Assembly (NCBI GenBank): GCA_029882235.1 | Contig: JAOULB010000168.1 | Location: forward strand, 1 to 5,424 | Source: Gammaproteobacteria bacterium | GTDB lineage: Bacteria > Pseudomonadota > Gammaproteobacteria > UBA6429 > Thiohalophilaceae | DNA length: 5,424 nt | Direction of reading: 5' to 3' | Shown: piece after piece, positions 1 through 5,131 of the stretch | Layout of the letters: each line of letters starts with the position of its first letter | Position numbering within the stretch: the first letter of the stretch is position 1 | The notes under the pieces: model-generated | The model's input: the letters and a program-made list of their open reading frames with translations, nothing else | What the model was told of the DNA's origin: nothing | Database searches by the model: none | Translations under genes and position numbers: made by a program

Positions 1-1
1 A

Positions 2-556
2 TTACCCGAACTTGCGAAGAAAAATCTGGGTGCTCTTAGAATATGGTCTGCCGCATGTTCAACGGGGCAGGAAGCTTATTCAACAAGTATGATTCTTTCA
101 GAATTCCAGGCTTCGAACCCAGGCTCATTGCCTAGCTTTATTGAAATTGTCGGTACGGATATATCACCCACAGTATTAACGATGGCCAGGGATGGAGTTT
201 ATGATGAAATCAATGTGATGCGTGGTTTATCCGAGGAGCGTCGTGAACGATATTTTACAAAAAAGGATCAAAGCTGGGAGCTGCGCCCAGCAATCAAAGG
301 TATAGTCAGGTTTGCAGATCTGAATTTATTAAGTAGTTATTCTTTATTAGGGAAATTCGACATCATCTTCTGTCGTAATGTTTTAATCTATTTCTCATCA
401 GAAAGTAAAACGGACATTCTTAATCGTATGGCCGCAATTATGAATCCTGGTGGTTATTTGATCCTCGGTGGGTCAGAGTCACCGACGGGCTACTCACATG
501 CCTATGAGATGGTGCGCTACTCACAGGGCGTTATTTACCGTCTTAAAGGTGGTTAA
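2..556 (+). CDS. cheR: CheR chemotaxis receptor methyltransferase, C-terminal part (5' end outside window)
   Basis: CheR transfers methyl groups from S-adenosylmethionine (SAM) to glutamates of chemoreceptors in the cytoplasm, setting adaptation against CheB. The frame is open from base 2, so the ATG at 89 is internal and not a start; 184 codons are visible and roughly the first 90-100 residues (N-terminal helical domain) are missing. Numbering the visible residues, the SAM-binding motif WSAACSTGQEAYS is at 15-27, the acidic end of the next strand (GTDIS, D53) at 51-55, FADLNLL at 104-110, the methyltransferase signature FCRNVLIYF at 123-131, and PGGYLILGGSES at 149-160. Together these are diagnostic of CheR. 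The region between RYF (83-85) and FADLNL is about four residues shorter than I recall for Salmonella CheR, which hints at the pentapeptide-independent type. The gene stops 152 bases before the flgB start, and flgB has its own promoter, so cheR probably ends an upstream (cheV/cheR-like) unit. Confidence 0.97.
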   Translation, partial: LPELAKKNLGALRIWSAACSTGQEAYSTSMILSEFQASNPGSLPSFIEIVGTDISPTVLTMARDGVYDEINVMRGLSEERRERYFTKKDQSWELRPAIKGIVRFADLNLLSSYSLLGKFDIIFCRNVLIYFSSESKTDILNRMAAIMNPGGYLILGGSESPTGYSHAYEMVRYSQGVIYRLKGG

Positions 557-657
557 ACTCCTCATTTCAAACTGAACTGGCTTGATCTTGCCGTAGTTTT
601 TGCCAGATTTGCCGCAATTACAAATCTAATATCCAATAAAATCATGTAGTTATGATG

Positions 658-673
658 TGGCATGGCTGTTGCA
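658..673 (+). promoter_or_regulatory. Predicted sigma-54 (-24/-12) promoter for the flgB operon
   Basis: The 16 bases TGGCATGGCTGTTGCA match the sigma-54 consensus TGGCACG-N4-TTGCW with one substitution (T for C at the sixth base). The invariant GG (659-660) and GC (671-672) are separated by exactly 10 bases, as sigma-54 requires. Transcription would start about 12 bases downstream of the -12 C, near 684, giving a leader of about 25 bases before flgB. Rod/hook operons of polarly flagellated gammaproteobacteria are known to be sigma-54 dependent with an NtrC-type activator (FlrC/FleR); that the same holds here is inference. I could not identify an activator binding site. Confidence 0.8.
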
Positions 674-674
674 A

Positions 675-701
675 TCCCAGAGTGTAAACAATTAACTGGG
701 A
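675..701. repeat. 6-bp inverted repeat flanking the predicted flgB transcription start
   Basis: TCCCAG (675-680) and CTGGGA (696-701) are perfect inverted copies separated by 15 bases. The left arm lies just upstream of the predicted start near 684, and the right arm contains the weak Shine-Dalgarno sequence of flgB. It could act as a DNA operator, or, only in RNA that reads through from cheR, as a hairpin hiding the ribosome binding site. A 6-bp match can also arise by chance, so its function is unproven. Confidence 0.4.
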
Positions 702-708
702 AATGCTC

Positions 709-1110
709 ATGCAATTCAGTTTCGAAAAAGCACTTGGTATTCATGAACCGGCTCTTCATACACAGAGTCGCCGTGCACAGATTTTAGCGGCCAATGTTGC
801 CAATGCCGATACGCCTAAATTCAAGGCACGTGATATTGATTTTCATGCGGCTCTGGAACTCGCGCAAAAATATCCAAAAGGCTACGGCCCATTAACAACT
901 TCAAATACTCGACACATCCAGCCAGCAGGATTCCGTTATGGTTACGAAGTGCTTTATCGGCAGCCGCGTCAGGCATCAATTGATGGTAATACGGTAGAAA
1001 CCGAAACTGAAATGTCAGAGTACACCGAAAATTCGGTGCGCTATATGGCCAGCCTGCGTTTTCTTGGCGGCAAGATCCAAACCTTACAATCAGCAATTAA
1101 AGGGCAATAA
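709..1110 (+). CDS. flgB: FlgB flagellar proximal rod protein
   Basis: FlgB is one of the proximal rod subunits, exported by the flagellar type III system and placed at the base of the rod above the FliE/MS-ring junction. The 133-residue product has the family pattern: KALGIHEPAL at 7-16, the rod signature ANVANADTPKFKARDIDF at 28-45, a divergent middle, DGNTVE at 92-97, and a C-terminal helix (NSVRYMASLRFLGGKIQTLQ, 108-127) that packs in the rod core. I chose the ATG at 709 over the in-frame ATG at 703. GGGA at 698-701 is 7 bases from 709 but only 1 base from 703, and family members usually begin as MxxxFxKALGxH. The 703 start would add only Met-Leu. It is the first gene of the operon, with a predicted sigma-54 promoter upstream, and flgC follows after 2 bases, so the two are probably translationally coupled. 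There is no signal peptide, as expected for a type III substrate. Confidence 0.97.
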   Translation: MQFSFEKALGIHEPALHTQSRRAQILAANVANADTPKFKARDIDFHAALELAQKYPKGYGPLTTSNTRHIQPAGFRYGYEVLYRQPRQASIDGNTVETETEMSEYTENSVRYMASLRFLGGKIQTLQSAIKGQ

Positions 1111-1112
1111 TC

Positions 1113-1526
1113 ATGTCATTGTTTAATGTCTTTGATGTTTCAGGTACCGCGCTTCACGCACAGACTCTTCGTCTGAACACAACCGCGAGTAATATGGCAA
1201 ATGCGAATACAGCGAGTAGCAGTATTGATCAAACCTATCGCGCCAGACACCCTATATTTGCTCCCATGCTAGATGATGTTGAGGAACAACAAAAAGGTGT
1301 GGGTGTAAGAGTTTTAGGTATTGTTGAAAGTCAGGCGCCATTAAAACGTGAATATAATCCCGCGCATCCATTAGCCGGAGAAGATGGATACGTATCATTG
1401 CCTAATGTGAATGTGGCTGAAGAAATGGCAAATATGATTTCAGCTTCACGTTCATACCAATCAAATATTGAGTTAATGAACAGCGCAAAACAGATGTTAT
1501 TGCGAACAATATCACTTGGTCAGTGA
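1113..1526 (+). CDS. flgC: FlgC flagellar proximal rod protein
   Basis: FlgC is a proximal rod subunit that assembles with FlgB and FlgF in the periplasm. The 137-residue product is close to the usual length of about 134-138. Visible family features are the N-terminal SLFNVFDVSGTALHAQTLRL (2-21), the SNMANANTAS signature (26-35), the Y-x-P-x-HP element (YNPAHP, 81-86), GYVSLPNVNVAEEMANMIS (92-110) and the terminal rod helix ASRSYQSNIELMNSAKQMLL (111-130). The start is supported by AGGG at 1101-1104, inside the end of flgB and 8 bases upstream. The last codons and the TGA stop lie within a 9-bp inverted repeat (1508-1530) that ends where the flgD ribosome binding site begins. Confidence 0.98.
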   Translation: MSLFNVFDVSGTALHAQTLRLNTTASNMANANTASSSIDQTYRARHPIFAPMLDDVEEQQKGVGVRVLGIVESQAPLKREYNPAHPLAGEDGYVSLPNVNVAEEMANMISASRSYQSNIELMNSAKQMLLRTISLGQ

Positions 1527-1530
1527 TATT
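1508..1530 (+). repeat. Perfect 9-bp inverted repeat over the flgC stop, abutting the flgD ribosome binding site
   Basis: AATATCACT (1508-1516) and AGTGATATT (1522-1530) are exact inverted copies around a 5-base loop (TGGTC). In mRNA this forms a hairpin that includes the flgC stop codon TGA (1524-1526) and ends at the base before AAGGAG (1531-1536) of flgD. No T-run follows, so it is not an intrinsic terminator. It may tune flgD translation or stabilise or process the mRNA at the flgC/flgD junction. The structure is seen directly; the role is inference, and the stem has only two G-C pairs. Confidence 0.5.
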
Positions 1531-1544
1531 AAGGAGCGAGAGAA

Positions 1545-2267
1545 ATGAATGGTATAGATAATAAAACAATTAATAAACCAGATTCAGGTGAGCCAACCTA
1601 TGAAAGCCTGGGTCTGGCCAGACCGAAGGAAGGACTTAAAGAGAAAGGCCTTGGGCAGGATGAGTTTCTGTCATTAATGGTTGCACAAATGAGTAATCAG
1701 GATCCGATGAAACCCATGGAAAATGGTGAGTTCATTAGTCAGATGGCACAGTTTAGTGCAGCAAAAGGTATGAAGGAGATTAAAGACTCATTTACATCAC
1801 TGGCTGAAGCCTTGCAGTCAAGTCAGGCTCTACAGGCTTCAAGTATGGTGGGCCGAACTGTGCTGGTTCCTGGTGATAGTGCGCTGTTGCCAGAAGATGG
1901 TGCTCTTAAGGGTAAAGTCGATCTCAAAAATGGCGCGGCCGAACTTGTTGTAAGTGTGATGGATGAAGCGGGCCAATTACTTAAGAAAATACCACTTGGG
2001 CGTCAGGCGCCTGGGCAGATTGAATTTAGCTGGAAAGGAGAAATCGATCGGGGCGTCGACGACCCTGATGCTGCAAAAGAACAGGCAGAACCTGGTCGGT
2101 ACAAAATACGTGCAGATGTCATAGTCGATGGTAAACCAGAAGGTGTTGATACGCTGGTTTTAGATAAGGTGGAAAGTGTTTCGCTGGGCAAGGGTGTGAA
2201 ATCGGTAACACTGAATCTGGGAAATTCAGGTTCAGCAACACTTTCTAATGTTAAAGAAGTAATGTGA
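1545..2267 (+). CDS. flgD: FlgD hook cap / hook assembly scaffold
   Basis: FlgD forms the temporary cap at the tip of the growing hook, promotes FlgE polymerisation, and is displaced when the hook is complete. The 240-residue product is slightly longer than E. coli FlgD (about 231). The conserved N-terminal capping segment is clear: LGQDEFLSLMVAQMSNQDPMKP at 36-57, followed by MENGEFISQMAQFSA (58-72) and a helical SLAEALQSSQALQASSMVGR stretch (85-104). The C-terminal half matches the FlgD Tudor/Ig-like domains: GRTVLVPG (103-110), LVVSVMDEAGQLLKKIPLG (134-152), FSWKG (161-165), PGRYKIRA (183-190), and LDKVESVSLGKG...VTLNLG (206-226). An acidic loop of about 20 residues between W163 and G184 is longer than the dozen or so usual there. 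AAGGAG at 1531-1536, 8 bases upstream, fixes the start. flgC ends 18 bases before and flgE starts 22 bases after. Confidence 0.97.
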   Translation: MNGIDNKTINKPDSGEPTYESLGLARPKEGLKEKGLGQDEFLSLMVAQMSNQDPMKPMENGEFISQMAQFSAAKGMKEIKDSFTSLAEALQSSQALQASSMVGRTVLVPGDSALLPEDGALKGKVDLKNGAAELVVSVMDEAGQLLKKIPLGRQAPGQIEFSWKGEIDRGVDDPDAAKEQAEPGRYKIRADVIVDGKPEGVDTLVLDKVESVSLGKGVKSVTLNLGNSGSATLSNVKEVM

Positions 2268-2274
2268 TTCAGGC

Positions 2275-2283
2275 AGAGGAGGA
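2275..2283 (+). promoter_or_regulatory. Very strong Shine-Dalgarno sequence of flgE
   Basis: AGAGGAGGA contains the perfect AGGAGG core (2277-2282), 7 bases before the flgE ATG. It is the best ribosome binding site in the window; its neighbours have AGGG, AAGGAG, GCGGAG, CGGAG and AGGGTGA. Stronger initiation fits the need for far more hook subunits (FlgE, on the order of a hundred per flagellum) than rod or cap subunits from the same mRNA. Confidence 0.75.
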
Positions 2284-2289
2284 ATAACC

Positions 2290-3549
2290 ATGCCATTTCG
2301 TGCAGCACTAAGTGGAATTAATGTCGCCGGTAATGATCTTAAAGTGATTGGTCATAACGTAGCGAACGCCAGTACCACGGGCTTTAAAGGTTCACGCGCC
2401 GAGTTTGTTGATGTTTATGCAAATGCAGCAGAAGGTGCATCGGCAAATAGTATCGGTTCAGGTGTTCGGCTTGCGTCGGTTCGACAACAGTTTGGTCAGG
2501 GTAATATTGGGTTTACCGATAACAAACTTGATCTGGCGATTAATGGTCGAGGATTTTTTATTCTTGATGATAATGGTGGTCGCGCCTATAGTCGTAACGG
2601 TATTTTCTCTGTAGACCGTGAAGGCTGGGTTGTTAACTCAAGTGATCAAAAGCTGGTCATCAGTGAGACAGATGAAGAGGGTAATCTTACAGGAGGTGTT
2701 GGACCACTTCGGATTGACAAGTCCAATATCAGTCCTCAGGCAACCGGTAATATTGAAGTAGGGGTTAACCTGGATAGTGGACAGGATCGTCCCTTAGCTG
2801 TTCCATTTGATCCAAATACACCATCATCTTTTAACCATTCAACTTCATTAACCTTGTATGACTCTCTCGGTGTTGAGCATTTATCAACAATCTATTTTGT
2901 AAAAGGTGAACAGCCAAACACATGGGAAGTGTATACCACAGTTGATGGGAAAGACGTCAAAGGTGGTTTACAGCCACCATTCGCACCTGATCTTGTTACT
3001 TTTGATGGTGCGGGTCGCTTGCAGATGATCAATGGTGTGCAGGTTCCTCCAGGAAAGATTGAATACCCGGATTATGTGACGGACACAGGATCAGCGCCAA
3101 TGAAAATGGCTCTGGATATGATGGGTGCAACACCAACTACACAATATGGTGGTAAGTTCGATGTGAACGCACTGGTGCAGGATGGTTATACAACAGGACG
3201 CGTTATTAGTGTCGACGTGGATGAAACCGGTTATATCACCACACGTTATAGTAATGGTCAGTCCAGACAGCTTGGTCTGGTAAGCCTTGCAGACTTTGCC
3301 AACCCCGAAGGCCTGCGGCAATTGGGTGATACAGCCTGGGCAGAGAGTTTTGCCTCGGGTGAAGTGCTCGTCGGTAATCCAGGTACAGGTACAGTTGGTT
3401 TGATTCAACCGGGGTCGCTGGAAGACTCAAATGTGGATCTCACTGGTGAGTTGGTGAAGATGATTATTGCGCAACGAAATTTCCAGGCCAGTGCGCAAAT
3501 TGTTCGAACCGCAGACACCGTAACCCAAACAGTCATTAACATCAGATAA
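2290..3549 (+). CDS. flgE: FlgE flagellar hook protein
   Basis: FlgE polymerises into the curved hook that works as the universal joint between rod and filament. The 419-residue product is similar to other gammaproteobacterial hook proteins (E. coli 402). Domains in order: an N-terminal rod/hook helix with ALSGINVAGNDLKVIGHNVANASTTGFK-like signature (about 6-33); the D1-type segment NKLDLAINGRGFFIL (78-92) and AYSRNGIFSVDREGWVV (99-115); the FlaE-type central domain with FNHSTSLTLYDSLGVEH (181-197) and IYFVK (201-205); a second D1 part, FDVNALVQDGYTTGRV (290-305) and LVSLADFANPEGLRQLG (330-346); and the C-terminal helix beginning GSLEDSNVDLTGELVKMI (375-392) and ending in QRNFQASAQIVRTADTV (395-411). 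The C-terminal helix has the amphipathic pattern that forms the inner core of the hook. The start is set by a perfect AGGAGG 7 bases upstream. flgF begins 28 bases downstream with no terminator between them. Confidence 0.97.
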   Translation: MPFRAALSGINVAGNDLKVIGHNVANASTTGFKGSRAEFVDVYANAAEGASANSIGSGVRLASVRQQFGQGNIGFTDNKLDLAINGRGFFILDDNGGRAYSRNGIFSVDREGWVVNSSDQKLVISETDEEGNLTGGVGPLRIDKSNISPQATGNIEVGVNLDSGQDRPLAVPFDPNTPSSFNHSTSLTLYDSLGVEHLSTIYFVKGEQPNTWEVYTTVDGKDVKGGLQPPFAPDLVTFDGAGRLQMINGVQVPPGKIEYPDYVTDTGSAPMKMALDMMGATPTTQYGGKFDVNALVQDGYTTGRVISVDVDETGYITTRYSNGQSRQLGLVSLADFANPEGLRQLGDTAWAESFASGEVLVGNPGTGTVGLIQPGSLEDSNVDLTGELVKMIIAQRNFQASAQIVRTADTVTQTVINIR

Positions 3550-3577
3550 AACTGATACTTAATTAGCGGAGCATAAT

Positions 3578-4314
3578 ATGGATCGGATGTTATATGTAGC
3601 GATGAATGGAGCCAAGCAGAATATGCTGGCCCAGACAGCGAATACAAATAACCTGGCTAATGTCAGCACACCTGGCTTTCGTGCTGACTATGCCAGTTTC
3701 CGAAGTATGCCCGTGTTTGGTCTGGGGCATCCAACCCGAGTTTATTCCATGGCTGAACGCCCCGGTATTGATCTTAATCCCGGTGGCTTAAATACAACGG
3801 GCAACCCACTTGATGTTGCCGTTGATGGAGATGGTTATATCGCTGTTCAGGCAAAGGATGGCAATGAGGCGTTTACTCGTGCAGGCAATCTGAGAATTAC
3901 CGCAACGGGTTTAATGATCACAGCAGGTGGAGAGCCCGTTTTAGGTAATGCTGGCCCTATCAGTTTGCCACCAGCAAAATCGATATTGCTAAAGATGGCA
4001 CGATATCAATTATTCCAATGGGTCAACCAAATGATGAGATGGAAGTTGTTGGACGAATCAAACTTGTCAATCCTCCTGCTGGTGAGATCTATAAAGGTAA
4101 CGATGGTTTATTAAGAATAAAAGATGGATCAACGGCAGTTGCAAATGCGAATGTAAGTCTTATTTCTGGTGCGTTAGAGTCGAGTAATGTAAATATTGCT
4201 GAAGCACTAGTGAATATGATTGATTCAGCACGTGAGTTTGAATTGCACGTTAAGTTAATGAAAACAGCAGATGAACATGCAGACAAGGAAATGCAGTTTG
4301 TTCGGCTTGGTTAA
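3578..4314 (+). pseudogene. flgF: FlgF proximal rod protein, interrupted by a frameshift near 3974-3981
   Basis: FlgF is a proximal rod subunit placed between FlgB/FlgC and FlgG. The N-terminal part reads in one frame from ATG 3578 (GCGGAG at 3566-3571, 6 bases upstream): MLYVAMNGAKQN (4-15), NNLANVSTPGFRADYASFR (24-42), VYSMAERPGIDLNPGGL (55-71), and DVAVDGDGYIAVQ (79-91), up to GPISLPPA (126-133). After that this frame runs into 44-45 unrelated residues and stops at 4112-4114. The rest of FlgF is intact in the -1 frame: KIDIAKDGTISIIPMGQ, VVGRIKLVNPPAG, and the C-terminal helix SSNVNIAEALVNMIDSAREF to the TAA at 4312-4314. The total of 737 bases is one short of 246 codons, so restoring one base gives a normal FlgF of about 245 residues. 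The second frame's ATG at 4018 is internal and has no Shine-Dalgarno. Both halves keep full family conservation, so a sequencing error or very recent mutation is likelier than an old pseudogene. If real, rod assembly should fail. Confidence 0.93.
3974..3989. other. Frame-change site in flgF within an imperfect palindrome
   Basis: The switch from the N-terminal frame to the -1 frame must fall close to the A4 run at 3976-3979. With one more A the reading becomes PPA-K-I-D-I-A-K-D-G, which fits the family. Loss of one 4-base unit (GCAA or AGCA) would fit equally well and would restore an extra residue (PPASKIDI). The 16 bases 3974-3989 are a near-palindrome: GCAA and TTGC arms around ATCGAT, with one mismatched pair. 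Such sites favour polymerase slippage and base-calling errors. The A4 run is too short to be a convincing programmed frameshift signal. Confidence 0.7.
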
Positions 4315-4332
4315 TTGAATCGGAGTTAAATA

Positions 4333-5118
4333 ATGGCACAGGCACTATGGGTAGGTAAAACGGGTCTAGAAGCTCAACAGAGCAGGTTATCTGTAATTAG
4401 TAATAACCTGGCGAATGCGAGCACAACTGGTTTTAAACGGGATCGGATTTTATTTGAAGATCTCTTATATCAGAATATTCGCCATGCGGGTGCACAAACG
4501 AGTCAGGACACTGAGCTGCCATCAGGTTTATCTCTTGGTACAGGTGTGCAAATGGTGGCAACGCAAAAGCTCCATAGTCAGGGCAATGTCTTACAGACAC
4601 AAAATCCATATGATATGGCAATTCAGGGATTTGGATTTTTCCAGGTGTTGCATCCAAATGGCAACATGGCCTATTCACGCAACGGTGAGTTTCAAATAAA
4701 TGGTGAGGGTGAAATTGTCACATCATCAGGATACAAACTTCAACCTAATATTACTGTGCCACCCAATGCAATGAGTGTCTCAGTGGGTAAAGATGGTGTG
4801 GTTTCGATTACTTTACCAGGTCAACCAGAACTCAATCAGATTGGTCAGATTCAACTGGCAACATTCCAGAATCCATCAGGTTTAACCGCGGTAGGTGAAA
4901 ACCTGTTTGTTGAAACTGCAGCGAGTGGCGCTCCGCAGGTAGGTACCCCAGGGGTTAACGGGATTGGTACCGTTATTCAGGGATCACTCGAAGGCTCAAA
5001 TGTGAACGTAGTGGAAGAATTAGTGAATATGATTGAAACCCAGCGTGCCTATGAAATGAATTCAAAGGCCATTTCAACAATGGACCAGATGTTGCAGTAC
5101 CTGAATAACAACGCTTGA
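4333..5118 (+). CDS. flgG: FlgG distal rod protein
   Basis: FlgG builds the distal rod that crosses the periplasm and passes through the P and L rings to join the hook. The 261-residue product matches E. coli FlgG (260) along its length. It starts with ALWVGKTGLEAQQSRLSVIS (4-23) and the signature NNLANASTTGFKRDR (24-38). The FlgG-specific segment YQNIRHAGAQTSQDTELP at 46-63 corresponds to the insertion that makes the Salmonella rod straight and rigid and distinguishes FlgG from FlgE. NPYDMAIQGFGFFQV (91-105), AYSRNGEFQINGEG (113-126) and IGQIQLATFQNPSGL follow. The C-terminal core helix GSLEGSNVNVVEELVNMIET (217-236) plus QRAYEMNSKAISTMDQMLQ closes the protein. CGGAG at 4321-4325 lies 7 bases before the ATG. 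The gene ends in two in-frame stops in a row (TGA TAG). flgF ends 18 bases upstream and flgH starts 13 bases downstream. Confidence 0.98.
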   Translation: MAQALWVGKTGLEAQQSRLSVISNNLANASTTGFKRDRILFEDLLYQNIRHAGAQTSQDTELPSGLSLGTGVQMVATQKLHSQGNVLQTQNPYDMAIQGFGFFQVLHPNGNMAYSRNGEFQINGEGEIVTSSGYKLQPNITVPPNAMSVSVGKDGVVSITLPGQPELNQIGQIQLATFQNPSGLTAVGENLFVETAASGAPQVGTPGVNGIGTVIQGSLEGSNVNVVEELVNMIETQRAYEMNSKAISTMDQMLQYLNNNA

Positions 5119-5131
5119 TAGGGTGAAGATA

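Noticed and set aside
578..592. Second possible -24/-12 element (TGGC...TTGCC) upstream
   Set aside because: Only 9 bases separate GG (579-580) from GC (590-591); sigma-54 promoters need 10, and the 658-673 match is much better.
588..613. Three TTGCC copies (588, 600, 609) after cheR
   Set aside because: Irregular spacing of 12 and 9 bases and no symmetry; not a CRISPR, iteron or terminator structure.
641..656. ATCAT/ATGAT inverted repeat just before the -24 box
   Set aside because: Five-base arms in an AT-rich stretch (about three quarters A/T) are expected by chance; not enough for an operator call.
562..759. Minus-strand open frame of 65 codons across the cheR-flgB gap
   Set aside because: It covers the sigma-54 promoter and the flgB start, its product resembles nothing I recognise, and no ribosome binding site or promoter supports it.
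804..811. GCCGATAC, like the -10 box of sigma-28 promoters
   Set aside because: It encodes the conserved A-D-T of FlgB, and no TAAA-type -35 box lies at the right distance upstream.
3541..3556. ATCAG/CTGAT inverted repeat around the flgE stop codon
   Set aside because: Only a 5-bp stem, no T-run, and 21 bases from the flgF start; weaker than the flgC/flgD hairpin and not distinguishable from chance.
3091..3647. Several minus-strand open frames opposite flgE and the flgF start
   Set aside because: Products rich in Cys, His and Trp without family signatures, lying antisense to clearly conserved coding sequence; shadows of the true frame.
4018..4314. Separate 98-codon gene starting at the ATG at 4018
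   Set aside because: It is the C-terminal half of FlgF in the shifted frame. The ATG is an internal Met within the conserved IIPMGQ stretch, has no Shine-Dalgarno, and the homologous frame continues upstream of it.
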